Translations under genes and position numbers: made by a program
Assembly: GCA_038277395.1 (NCBI GenBank)
Contig: CM076189.1
Location: forward strand, 237,089,918-237,153,917
Direction of reading: 5' to 3'
Length of the DNA stretch: 64,000 nt
From: Dryocosmus kuriphilus
Lineage: Eukaryota > Arthropoda > Insecta > Hymenoptera > Cynipidae
The notes under the pieces: generated by a model
What the model was told of the DNA's origin: nothing
The model's database searches: none
What the model saw: only the letters and a program-made list of their open reading frames with translations
Shown here: piece by piece, positions 45,241 through 57,420 of the stretch
How positions within the stretch are numbered: position 1 is the first letter of the stretch
Layout of the letters: every line of letters starts with the position of its first letter

Positions 45241-45837
45241 ATATCCACAAATCCTAATACTAGTGAAATTTTTTTTAAGTTTACAGAAAACTTATACACT
45301 GTACCCATTTTTATTAATAACCCTCTACATTTATCATCAGACTTATTTGTTCTCAATAATTATAAAACATTGTAGAATTAAAAAAAAAAGTGTTTAGAAA
45401 TAAACAGTCATATTTCCACAGCGTATTACATAGGCACCCAAGTGCGAAGTTAGATACGGCCCAACACTGGCCCAGCATCGGCTAAAATATTGCCAAAAAT
45501 CGGCTGCCAATATTGTGCCGTTGCTGGAATGATAACTACGGTATGCAATTGGCGGCCAATTCTGATCTAGACTCTGGCCGCCATTGTCGGCTCACAAATG
45601 GATGCCTATATCGGCCTGATCTTAGCTGCCAATATCGTCCCGTTGCTGGAATGATAACATATGTTAGTGGCCCATTACACTGAGAAATCACAATGAAAAA
45701 GTAAAAATAAATGTTTTAAAAAACAATTATTAATTAAGAATACAATTTATTCGTAGACATATTATGAATACATTTATAACTAACTAATCGATATTTGCAA
45801 ATTTTAACGCTTATATAACAAATTAAAATTTCGCACG

Positions 45838-45915
45838 CAACGCGGGGGGAATCGAACGCACGACCTATGGGACGCGAGTCAGCAACCTAGCCATTACCCT
45901 AACTCATGAGATAGT
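45838..45915 (-). other. tRNA-like segment (pol III box A and box B), not an intact tRNA
   Basis: On the minus strand GAGTTAGGGTAATGGCTAGG resembles the D arm (box A) and GTGCGTTCGATTCCCCCC the T arm (box B), at tRNA-like spacing. The anticodon and acceptor stems do not pair properly. It is most likely a SINE head or tRNA relic. Confidence 0.5.
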
Positions 45916-46299
45916 GTGTCTTACATTTTTCCACAATGCACTCAATCATATAGAAATATCAAAATATCTCGAGATAATTTCATCAATAAACGCTTTTGCG
46001 TTAACAATAAATAAAATGTGTATATGAAATTTTTAATATTTTTAATTCTCAGTTTTACAAAAAGTAAAACTGTAGTATAAATTGATATAATAGGATATTT
46101 TATTGGCAGAACAAAAATTTTTTGCGACAATAAAAAACTGCTGTCTGTCGGTACTGGAGCAGTGCCGAATTAATATCTTCTTTAATTATTCATGGTTATG
46201 ATATCAATTTTCTAATGATTGACATATTTTACGTAACTTTTTACTTTACACAGAAAAATAGGACTTAGTTAGTGTTCGGTAATTCCTTAACCACAAATT

Positions 46300-46815
46300 T
46301 TTTCCAACTTTCGGCCCTGTGATAGGTCGTTACTCGGCCGAACTTTGGCTTTTTAACCTTCAACCTAGTTTGCCAGAATAATGCCGACTTTCGGCCCAGT
46401 AGAGTGCCATCGCTGACGCAGATTCTAGCTTTTCTACTTCTAACATGGTTTGCTGGAGCAATGCCGACTTTCGGCCTTGTAATGGACCATTACTGGGCCG
46501 AACTCTGGCTTTTTTTACTTCCAATATGGTTTGCCGGAGTAATGCTTTCGGTCTTGTAATGGGTCGTTACTGGGTCGGAGTCTGGCTTTTTGACTTGCAG
46601 TATGGTTTGCCGGAGTAATGCTGACTTTCGGCCCAGTGAAGTGCCATCGCTGGGCCAGATTCTGGCTTTTATACTTCTAACATGGTTTGACGTAGCAATT
46701 TCGACTTTCGGCCCTTTGATGGGCTGTTATTGAGCAGGACTCTGGCTTTTTGACTTCCAACATGGTTTGCCGAAGTAATGCCGACTTTCGGCCCTGTAAT
46801 AGGCCGCTGCTGGAC
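46300..46815 (+). repeat. Tandem array of about seven 80-bp units
   Basis: Units carry ACTTTCGGCC, TGCCATCGCTGGGCC or GGTCGTTACTGGG, TCTGGCTTTT and CATGGTTTGCCGGAG. ACTTTCGGCC-type starts occur near 46306, 46387, 46467, 46544, 46624, 46703 and 46783, a period of 77-81 bp. Confidence 0.9.
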
Positions 46816-46993
46816 CAAGCTTCGGCAAAAGCTTGGAAAATTTAAAATGCCAATGTACTGTGCCATCACTGGGACAACACTGGGCCGATTTGATCGCTGA
46901 TATTGGTCCAATAACATTGGCTGACAATTGGCTGCCAATATTGGTCCAGTATTGGGCCATGTTTTCAGTACCGGCAATTTGCACTTGGGCAGC

Positions 46994-49900
46994 TTTGCAA
47001 GGTATAATTATTCTCAATACTTTAAACCTCAAATCTTGTTTAATTTTCAAGACTTGAAAATTTGGTATTATTCAATCTCAATCGCTGTGAAAATATAATT
47101 GCTTATTTCTGAGAATTTTTTTTTTTACTTCTGCAATGTTTTATAATTACTCAGAACAAATAAGTCTGATGATTAATGTGAAAGGGTAATTCTTTCATGA
47201 TGTTGAAGAATTAAAAATTGAAAGTGTTCTGAATTGATCAGTTTCAAAAGTTAAACACACTGGATATTGAAAAATAAAAGTTTAAAAGCTATATCATTGT
47301 AGATTTTAAATGCAAGTCTTGGAAATTGATTTTTTTTCAAATTAAAAAAGAGAGAAGTTCAAAATGGAACAGTTTGAAAACACTGTATAATATTGTAAAT
47401 TGGAATCAATGTTATTGAAATTAATCCATTAAAACTTGAATTTTTGCGAAGTGAAACATTAAATTATTGAAGTTCAATTGTACATCAAAATGTACTTTGA
47501 TTTTCCTTTGTCAAATTTTTATGCAGCCTTTTTATACTTACAACATTACCCAGTAGTTTGCATAATGATACTTGAACTCACCTGAAACAAACAATTAAAT
47601 ATTTCTTTTGAGTCGGGATCCAAGGAACTTATAAAATATCATGTAAGTACATTATCTAATTTAATATAGTTTCTATTACAAAATATTTAATTAAAACCCC
47701 CAATAATATCATCCTAATTGTTTAACCTCTAACAGTTCATTTTTCATGAAATTCCATAATACAAACTAAAAAGCGATTACAGCAGGCAAACAGGAAACCC
47801 GGATGAGTATTACGAAAGAAAATAATGGTTGTTCGATCAATTATCTATGCTGTCGAACACTTGAAACTATGGGTATATTCAAAGTCAGATGGTAATTAGA
47901 TGCCTATCGATAATTGCGAAGAAGCAGATCAGTGTACTAGGTGTTCGTGGGCAGAACTGGATTTCTGGAAAATTTTGACTTCGAGATGTTACGTCCACCA
48001 TCCATCACGCGCATTATAGTACCGATGGGAATGGATGATTACGAGTGGGTATCTGCTAAGGCAAGTGATTTTGTAGGAAATACCTTAAGGAGGAAACACA
48101 TTAGAAATTCTGACAAGACATGAGCCCTGATAATTATCTTCTGATTCATCTACTTTGAATATATTAGTCCAGGGCGTCGACCAAGTTATTACGTAATTAC
48201 ATAAGAACATAGGAATATAAGAATATAAGAACATAAGATCACGAGAACACAAGAAAATAAGGTTCGCTCTCTTAGGAAGAATTCAAATATCTCCATTGTG
48301 ATAAGAATTCATCCTTAAAATTAAATTAAAATACAATTCTCTAATCAGCTTACAAATTACATTACTAATTTGTGTTACTTGTATTATTATATGCCTGTAA
48401 TGTACTAATCCTATTACTCATCATCTCAGAAATCAGAAGCTATAGAATCTAAGGTTAACGTGAAAGATCTTATCTTTCATATAATGTTCCTAGCTTTCTT
48501 TACGAATGTGACATAAGCTAACGTTTTTCCTAATTTATCTGTAGGACAATTTTCACCCGGGATTAAAAATCTTTTCAATAGTGATAAAATTTTCCAAGGA
48601 CACACACCTTTTTAACAAAATTTTTATTACTTTTTTCACACTAAATCTCAAAGTGACAAATTTTAATCTGAAATAGGATCAAAGTATTGCACAGTGGAGA
48701 AACAGTTGGCAATTACACTATAATATTGAAAATGACAACTACATTCACATCTTCCTACGTAGATGTCAATTATTTCCATTGTAACATGCTTTGACCCACG
48801 ATCAAGATTTGACATATTGGGCACCACAAACGTTCTACTATTCGATCACTCCAACTCAATTACCCCATCTCTGTCCGAAGAACGGCAAAAGACAGAGATA
48901 ACTGACATTTAAAATTTTTCATCCCGCTACGTCACAGCTTTTCATCCCGCTACGTCATATGTCTGAAAACACTCTATTTTTCCCTGCGCTTTGCAGGAAC
49001 TGAAAATCAAGTTTTGAACTGAAGTGTTGTGAAAACCAAATTATTCCTCCTAGTAGAACCTTCATCAAATGTTTTGGAATGTTTCTAATTTCTACTCTCA
49101 TGACCACAAATCTCATTTAATTTGTAAGGTCTGCGACCTGCATCCGTCCTTGTAACTATGAACCAAAAAAACTAAAATAGTGTTGATCAAATTTATTCAT
49201 AATGATAACGCACCATCGCATCGAGCAAGCTTATACGAAACAAGATGGAGAAAAAGAAAACATTCAACTTTTATCATCTGCAGTTGTGGGTACATGTTTA
49301 AAATAAATGTAAAATGTATATGAAGGTTGCAGTCTCGCTGGAACTCTAATTAATATTCGAAAGCGATGCAAGGTTATTTTGAGCTGCGAGGACACTTAAG
49401 ATAGGTGCTATCATATTTTGTATTTCATGCATGGGCGATCAACAGTATCGGATGTGCAAAGATATATAAAATCGCGGAAACGAATAGAAGGCCAGCTGAT
49501 AAAGAGATACTGGAAAATGGACCAGGCATGTGACTATGAATAGCTGTCCTCGATGGATTTAAAAAATAGAATAGTCTACAAAATTAAGATCATAATAAAT
49601 CAAGCATGGAGAGAAAACCCCCTTTTCTTTCCTGACCTTGGGCTAAATTGAATAAGTCGATATTTCCCAAGGATCATAATCACGAGTTAATATGAGTCTA
49701 ACCAGAAAAAATCTTCATTTATAGTTTTATTGGTTTTTATGTGCCTGAGCATGGATCAGTGGTTTTAATTAATTACCGCTTAGTATAAGCTATGAAAGGT
49801 CGCAGAAACCAATGGTGTCTTTTAATAATAAATAAGAAAGTCAAAGAATAATTTCATAATTGAATTTAATTAGAATGTTTGGTATCGGCGAATAAAATGT

Positions 49901-51380
49901 TTAAGGATGATTTTAGTAAAGGTATCATAGATGAATATTTAACATTCGAGGAAATGTTGTAACTTTAGTAACTATAAAATACTGATATTAAACTAAGAGG
50001 AAGAGGAGTTTCTTTTATAAAGGAAAATGGCTTCTTGTGAATAAGGAAATTCAAAGGCAGATTCTAAGCACTTTTCGCCACGTGAAATGTTAATTAGATG
50101 TCGATATGCAGTCTCTAGCCATATAGTATTTAAGTTTACAGACACTAGTACACAACTACACACTAATTAGCATCAATAAGCGAATATTCAAAAAATGAAT
50201 CCTAAACATTTACCGACAAACAAAACTTTCTCCTTTCTAAGAACTATTCGCAAAATTGTCGTAATTTATGCGCAGAACCACACCTCTCTCATATCACTTT
50301 CTTGCCCCTAATTTCAAAAGAAATATTGCATTTTTTGTTTTACTGAGATTCATGCATTTATAGAACTTTCTTAAATTTATAAAAAAGTGTCTTTTATAAT
50401 AATATGACAATATAAGAGTTCATCAAACGGCACTTAGAACAACAAAATAAATTTTGAACATCCAACGATTTCTATGAAATTGTGTTATACGCGACAGAAA
50501 GTAATAAAATGAGCGCACATTTTAAATAAACGTTAAAAATTAAATATTTATTTTCAACTGAATATAGAAAAAAGTATTACTTTTGTTACACCTCAAATTT
50601 AGCTGAGTTTTATCCTGAAGCAAAGTTTGAGCTATACGGAAAAGAGGGTTTGAATTATTGGCATAAATTACCATTCTTACTAAAATTGATTAAACTGTCG
50701 AAAATGTTATTTTTATTTTAAACTTTTGCCACTTTTAACTATTACCATACAGGTCATAATTTTCGACCAACAAAAATAGCTGGAAACACTGTTTCTATTT
50801 GGAATTTTTGCCAACTTTGGCAGATTACTATGCAAATCGTAACTTCTACCCAATAAAGATAACTGAAAATGCTATTTGCCTGAACTGATACATTGTTTTA
50901 AGTAACATGAACTACTTCTCATAATATTTTTCAACAAAACACAATTGCAAAATTTGCTGCTTAAATAAATTACGAAGAAATTGAGAAATAGTCGGAAATG
51001 GTATTCATTGCCATTTCGTAATAGTTATAAATAGGGACCCTGGACAAGCTTTCACCATCATGATTTTTCATGATGTCCGACTGTCGACTGTTCTCTATTT
51101 GGAATATCACACAAAGTTTTTGGTAAGAATGATAAGCGGATCGGATTGTTGACATATTATTATCTATAACTGGTATATGTCACAATTTGTCAATTTTGTG
51201 GCATAGGTAATTAAAAGCGGTGACGCTGGACATATTAAGCTGTGTAAATTGCAAATAAAAATGGTATTTTCATCATTTCTATATAGGTGAGAAATTGCAA
51301 ATGCTTGTAGCATACGTCACTATATATATGTTCACAGTGGTCAAATTTACTATTTGTCATAGTGCTCTCTTATTCGGAAT

Positions 51381-51415
<35 letters not shown>

Positions 51416-51523
51416 AAATCGTAAAAACTGCAAAGCTTCTTTTCAGAGTCCAAATAATTCATTTATAAATGGTACTCTTTGCTCTGTTTTCAAGATACAA
51501 AGTACCATTTTCTTTTTTACTTG
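46994..51523. other. Long non-coding stretch, no gene recognised
   Basis: Contains a degenerate 10-bp repeat (ATAAGAACAT) at 48201-48263, a duplicated TTTTCATCCCGCTACGTCA at 48916 and 48939, and a T29 run at 51383-51411. The 60-codon frame at 47941-48123 has no recognisable domain. Confidence 0.45.
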
Positions 51524-51812
51524 TAGGGGTATGCAAAAAACAAAAAACACGACCTGCGTGGGTTAGATTTGGGTTTCCTTCGGATCGGATCAAGCATCGG
51601 TCATTCAACCCGTAATCAACCTTAAAAACAGGTCTAAAACGACTTTTACCTCCCGGGTTGGATACGAGTCTTCGGGTTAAATGAGCGTGGCGGGCTTAAT
51701 GCAAGTTGCCGGATTGATTGCGGATCCTCGAATCAATCCGCAAACCCGACCCGACCCGAAAATTTTCTAACCAGACCCGACGCGCATCATGTTTGCAGTT
51801 TGCACACCTCTA
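51524..51812. mobile_element. Short hAT-type element (TAGGGGTRTGCAAA ends)
   Basis: The left end TAGGGGTATGCAAAAAAC mirrors the right end GTTTGCACACCTCTA. The interior is rich in GGGTCGGGT and CCCGACCCGA words, a composition common in TAGGGGTGTGC-type hAT miniature elements. No clear 8-bp duplication remains. No ORF. Confidence 0.7.
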
Positions 51813-53165
51813 GTTTAAGCCTATTTTTTTGTTTTTAAAAAATAACCTTTATTTAGGCTATTTCACAATTAATATAAATGAAAAAGAGAACAATAGCATC
51901 GTGAACACTGGATAAGCAAAATGCATTTGCTGTCCTTTATATATGGAAATCAGCATGCATGAATTTTTAAAATAAAATATGATAGAATATCAGTTGTTGG
52001 ATTTATTCTAGAGAAGAGAAAGGATCCCTTTTTTAGTTACGTACTATTTTGAAGTAATGGCGAAATAAATTATATTAAAAAATCGTCTAAAAAGCTGTTT
52101 GGTACAGATTATCTAGAACTTCAGAAAGTAAAATAATACCAAAAGGCTAAAAAAGATAAATCCAGTGCTTTTGTTAATTTCTCATTATAAACAAATCATT
52201 GCAAATATCAGCGTGATTAAAATCAAGTTTAATTTTCAGATTTAAGACCGGAATTTCCGGAATCTTATCATTCTTGAACGTATAATTAAATTTTTCCCCG
52301 AAACCTTTTCTCGCGTCCCTAATTCCTTAAATTTGAAATCGAGGGCGGCTCCCGTTTGCGGCCGCCTTCCTGGAACTGCCGTCCTTTGCCTATCCCTTTT
52401 CCAGCTGGAAAAAATGTTGACCCTCATTAAAGAGCCGCAAACGTCCTACGCCCGAAATCGATAATATAGGAACGTCCTCGATGATTGGATCTTTGACTCT
52501 ATTATCTGGCCTAAGAACCTTGGTCTAAACTTTCAGCATTTACTATGAAAGTCTGCATGCAGAGAGATGTATGCCGGAATGTGACCATCATGAAGGAGAA
52601 GCAACGACAATGAGGTTCGCGAAGTTGTAAGACCTGAAGTGTCCGCCACTCTTATGAGCCCAGGTACTAGGTCATCGTTGACACATCAGCTGTTTCTTCT
52701 TCATGAAGTGAAAAGGATTTTCGTGCACGCGACCTTTGAATTTCTCAATACAGTGCAAACAAATTTTTGTCTTTAATTTTAAATGAATTAATCAAATTAA
52801 TGTATCAAATTACCTTATTTTCATTTAAACTTGAGAACGTAATAATGTTATGAAAAGTCAATGTTATTAAATTATTTATCTAATATAAAGCACGCTTTAA
52901 GAATGTTATTACAGTCGCGCCTATAGCGCGCGTCTGCTGGCACTCGCGCTTCGCGCTCGATAGATTATTCACCTCGCGCTACGTGCTCGGTGTTTATGTC
53001 CGTATAAACCTTTAAATAAAAAATTACAAAAGAAATTATTTTACTTAAGGCTCTATCGCCATTAAGGAATACATTCTCATCATGACACTAGCGCTTCGTG
53101 CTCGATAATTACATTTTTTAAAAACACATTGTACATTGGTAAAATTTTTTTTTATGATTTTCCAA
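51813..53165. other. Non-coding stretch with two unusual GC-richer segments
   Basis: The segment 52240-52480 (CTCCCGTTTGCGGCCGCC, CAGCTGGAAAAAATGTTGAC) is compositionally distinct and could be a conserved or transcribed region; I recognise nothing in it. The segment 52915-53115 has several TCGCGCTTCGCGCTCG-type words. Confidence 0.4.
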
Positions 53166-54095
53166 ATTTTCACAATACAGGATTTCGATTCTTAAAAGTA
53201 AAACGATGAGTCTTATAAATAAATTTTGTAGCTCTTTCCAAGGAGAACAATTCTGCTTATTAATATTTTCTCATATCTTGCAAAGTTTGGCTGAAAAGTG
53301 GTTTTCTTTATATTTCATAACATACTTCACGAATAACTCAAAAAGTACGCTTCTGCTCAAAAAAATGACAGAGAGCAAAGGTGAACAACTTTGTTTATTA
53401 TCATTTTTTCGTATCTTGCATAGTTTGGCGGGAAATTTGAAATTTTTTATTTTTAATAACGGTTTATCGATTAAAACCAAAACCGTGAATTTTATCAAAA
53501 AATGGTCATAACAAAATTTGTAGATCTTTCTGAATTGAACAACTTTCTTCTTTACAATTTTTTTGCATCTTGAATATTTTGGCGGGAAACCAGAGTTTTT
53601 TAATTTTAATAGCGTTTTCTTGATTAAAACAAAAACCGTTCATTTTATCAAAGAAAGGTTAAGATAAAATTTGTAGATTTTTTTGAGATGAACAATTTTA
53701 CTTTCTTACAATTTTTTTGCATCTCTCATAGTTTAGCCAAAAAATGGATTTTTTTATTTTGTGTGAAAACCGTTTTCGATGGATAAAATCATAACCGTTG
53801 GTCAAGATTGGCTGGTTAACGAACTCGTCCTTACTTTTTACCCCCTAAAGAAGTGTACCAAAGCGCAACCCAATCCGATTAGTCCTGCGAAAGTTATCGT
53901 GGCAACAGGCTCCAACGACGACGACGACAACCACGACTACAACGACGACGACGACGACGACAACAGACAGACACCGTCGTAAAAACCGTTTTTTCGGATT
54001 CAGGAGGTCTCAAAACGTGGAGATTTCATGAAATCCGCGAAAGTCAAATTTTACATAAATCTAATACCTTGTCTGATGAGAATGTAAAAAGAGAA
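53166..54095 (+). repeat. Most complete copy of a dispersed repeat: four ~150-bp tandem units plus a tail
   Basis: The units contain AAAATTTGTAGATCTTT, GAACAACTTT, TTTGCATCTT, TTTGGCGGGAAA and AAAACAAAAACCGT; GAACAA occurs at 53244, 53383, 53537 and 53690. The tail has GGTTAACGAACTCG, AAGTGTACCAAAGCGCAAC, an (ACG)n stretch at 53918-53965, CCGTCGTAAAAACCG, TCAGGAGGTCTCAAAACGTG and TGATGAGAATGTAA. Other copies lie near 14380, 45090 and 62870. The class is unknown. Confidence 0.75.
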
Positions 54096-55130
54096 AATTT
54101 CTTTTAAAGACTGGTATTAGGACCATTAGAAAAATTAAACAGCACATATAAAAAGGAGTTATTTCCTTGTCTAAATTTGAGACATGCGTGAGAACCTTTT
54201 TACATAATCACAGTGAATCTACAAAAAAAAATGTCACTACATAAGACTTTCTCCGTTAGTCTTTACAAAATTGGACTTGTTAAAAGAAGTTGATTGGATA
54301 ACAATTTGTCGAGAATTCTGTGATTAAAGTTGTCTTTCTGTATATATATAACCTCTTATGCACTTTTTAAAGTACTTTCATGCCACATTAGTTGACAGTT
54401 GTCTTTATTTGGTTGATATTCAAGTTGTGTAGAGTGGCATAGGTCAGGTTTCAAAGTCTTACGTCCTTTGCATGGTCGTCGCATCGTATAATGTTGCTGC
54501 TAATGGCGTGACGGGAAACAAATGTCTTTTCGAGCGCTTTCCAAGCATTACGAAGACATAGACATCGTTCATTTTTAAATGTATTTAATTATCCACTTAA
54601 AGGTTAAATAGAATGGAAGCCAAAAGAAAGGATCTAATTAAAAGAGCAAATTACAGTTCTTACTTTCACAAGTTAAATATTTATGTTTAATATTATTAAC
54701 TGAGGATTACTTTTTATCTGTTATGAAATGAGAACTCGATACAAATTGTAATTTAAAAAATTATAGATAATTATATATACTGTAATGCATTTTTTAGTAT
54801 CTGTGAATCTTGATGATAATGTGACTATATTATTGTCCAAATGTCATGTAGTTTTGAACTACAATTGTGTTATTTCATATGCTCCATATTTTCTAAATCT
54901 GATCCAGAAACCATGTCATATGAATAGTCCTTATGTCTGTTAATGGAAAATTAAGTGAATTATGTGAAACAGATTTCTTACAATTATAAATGATGCGTAT
55001 GTACCTATCTAAATGTTATATCAATTCACGTTGTCTTTTTTTTTTAACTAAAACGAGACTTTTTCGGAATCATGCAAAATTGTAGTACCAATTATTGTAC
55101 AAAATGCCACAATGTTCAAAATGCCTATCG
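54096..55130. other. Non-coding stretch
   Basis: No gene or element recognised. A GC-richer piece near 54440-54560 is partly open on the plus strand but has no domain. Confidence 0.4.
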
Positions 55131-57000
55131 TTTTGGAGCAAGGATTAACGTGGATAGGTGGATACTTGGACAGAAAAACAGACTGGTGAATGGTCATTAT
55201 GATAGATTTTAATAAAAAGACTAACATTCAAAGGATACGGGTAATTATAAACTGCAAACGCAATTGACGTGGGTGGGCGGAGGACAGACTTGGATAAAAA
55301 TTAAGACTGAGATTTGCAGAATGATTAAGAGATAGAAAAGGATACATGTGGCTAGGTGGAGGATATAAAAGGGTTGACGAGAACAGGCGGAGAATAGAAA
55401 TGTATATAGACGTGGATAAACGAAGAATAGACTTGCATGAAAAAGTAAGGCACAGCAGTAGATTGAAAAGAAAATAGAAAAAAATTAACATGACTAAGCA
55501 AAGGATACACTTGGATAAAAAGACTTGGATGCAAAAGAATATGGTGTGGTTGTAGATGTAGATTCATTAAGAGAGCGTCGATATAAACTACGTTACCAAT
55601 TTTGGACCATTCTCCCCCTTCTCGTTAATGACCGTAGTTTTGCATTTTAATCCCCCCCCCCCCCCCCCCCAGAAAGTAACGTAGCCTTTGGATAAACGCT
55701 GGTTTTTTCGCGTTTCTAGTGAATTCTGTTGCAAATATCATTACATGACCATGTGGTGAACGATTAGTTTCGGTAATGATCAAGAATAATTAAAAAAGAA
55801 AATGATCTTGGCTTGTAGCGTTACTTTCATTGCCCCCCCCCCCCCTCCCTTACTAACCTTAGTGTCTAGCGCGGACCCCCCCCCCCCCCCCCCCAAGTGG
55901 TAACGTAGTTTATGGACGCTCCTTAAGAGATATAAAACAGTGATATGGATAGACGGAGGGCAGACAAGGATTGACATGGATATTCGGAGAATAGAAAAGT
56001 ACAGACATAGATAAACGAAAAATAGACTGATGAAAAAGTAAGAAACGATTTTAGATTGCCAAACGGATAGAAAAGGACTGAGGGGATGGACAGAGAAGAA
56101 ACTTGGGTATAGAAAGAAAGAGATAGGGGGAGAATAGAAAAGAATTGGCGTGGAGAGACGGAGAGTGGAAAAGGATTGACGTGAATGAGCAGAGGATAGA
56201 CTTGTATAGAAGGAATGATATCCAAAAGGATAAGATGAATTATGAATTTCAACAACAAAAAATAGAAATGGATTTACGGGGATGGACAGAGGATAGACTT
56301 GGATAGAAATACTGAGATGTAAAAGAAGAGAGGTGATTATAAATTTTAAAAAAGACAGAAATGTATTAACGTGCATGGTTGGGAAAACAGATTTGGAAAA
56401 AAGCACGGATTAAAAAATTATAGGTAGTATTTGAGTTTGCCAGAAGGATAGAAAAGTATTGACGTGGATAGTCAAAGGAAAGACTTGGATAAAACGACTG
56501 TGATTGAAATTAATGTTTGATTATAGATTGATTAAAAGCCAGAAAAGGATTGACGTGGATTGACTGTGATTAGAAAATTATAGACGTGGATGAACGGAGC
56601 ATAGACTTGGATAAAAAAAGTAAGGCACAGTTGTAGATTGCAAAAGAAATAGATAAGGATTAACATGGTTAGGCAGATGATAACTGAATCAATAGAAGGG
56701 CAGAAGATATACTCGGATAGAAAAGGATAGGGGTAATTGTATATTGATTGAGAGATATGAAAACATTGATGTGGATAGGTGGAGGGTAGAAAAGGATTAA
56801 AATGGATAGGCACTAGGCAGGGGATAGAACTGAACAGAAGTATAAGAATTGAAAAATATATAGACAAGATTTTAGATTGTCGAAATGTTAGATAGGAACA
56901 GACGTGGATTATTTGGGTGCAGAAAACGATAGACTTGAATTATATGGGGATATAAAATGATAGAAAGACCGGGATTTAAGGGATAGGGTCAATTTAGGCA
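55130..57000 (+). repeat. Degenerate purine-rich satellite
   Basis: The plus strand is dominated by A and G and built from diverged copies of AAAAGGATTGACGTGGATAG, GCGGAGGATAGACTTGGATA and TGTAGATTGCAAAAG. Spacing between GACGTGGA words varies, from about 30 to 150 bp. The long minus-strand frames rich in Phe, Leu, Ser and Pro come from this strand bias and are not genes. The element at 55571-55922 is inserted in it. Confidence 0.8.
55567..55926. mobile_element. TTAA-flanked inverted-repeat element with poly-C tracts
   Basis: The element proper is 55571-55922, with TTAA at 55567-55570 and 55923-55926. The left end reads GAGAGCGTCGATATAAACTA; the right end from outside reads GGAGCGTCCATAAACTACGT. 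Runs of C19 (55652-55670), C13 (55833-55845) and C19 (55876-55894) lie inside. TTAA targets are typical of piggyBac and Kolobok elements. It interrupts the purine-rich satellite. Confidence 0.85.
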
Positions 57001-57003
57001 CTG

Positions 57004-57420
57004 GCGCTGGATGCAAGAAGGAGATATAGTTATTTCGCTGAGAGTGGGGGGAGAGGATTGAATGTCGCTCAAATTAAAGCAGGGAGAGGCCACCCCACCC
57101 CCAGCAAAATAATGCTATACCCGAGGGGCTGTGCACTCAGAATTCTGTTCTTCAGGTGACCAAAGACTTCTTTGCGACTAACAGACCTACTTGAGATTAC
57201 CGTAGCGACGACCAGCGAATACTCATTGGTTTCGATCAAGATCGGCTTTCCGAGTTTCACCGACGTGCACCGACTACTGCCGAAAATGACCAGGACTTCG
57301 GCTGAATAACTGTGAACAACAGACAGACGACTTGAGGATTTCGGACAAGTCAATCAACGGCCGTTATAATAATAGTCCAGTGCACATCCCTCGGCTATAT
57401 CTCCCTTTTGCATCCGGCGC
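57004..57420. mobile_element. Inverted-repeat element (about 420 bp), moderately GC-rich
   Basis: GCGCTGGATGCAAGAAGGAG at the left mirrors CTCCCTTTTGCATCCGGCGC at the right, 26 bp with a few mismatches. The GGCGC word is repeated just outside the right end. The 94-codon frame inside is not recognised. Confidence 0.7.

Larger units (their letters stand above)
45433..46993. mobile_element. Inverted-repeat element with 80-bp tandem repeats
   Basis: The ends share GCCCAAGTGCNAANTT in mirror orientation. Next to them lie subterminal words such as GGCCCAACACTGG, CCAATATTGGCAGCCAATTG and GCCGTTGCTGG in several orientations. The middle (45715-46250) is AT-rich and includes a tRNA-like piece. No transposase is seen. 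The superfamily is not assigned. Confidence 0.65.

Noticed and set aside
45838..45915. tRNA gene on the minus strand
   Set aside because: Box A and box B are present, but the acceptor and anticodon stems do not pair, so it is listed only as tRNA-like.
55228..56867. Long minus-strand frames rich in Phe, Leu, Ser and Pro
   Set aside because: They are a by-product of the purine-rich satellite read on the pyrimidine strand; no Met-to-stop gene structure or domain, and they overlap in several frames.
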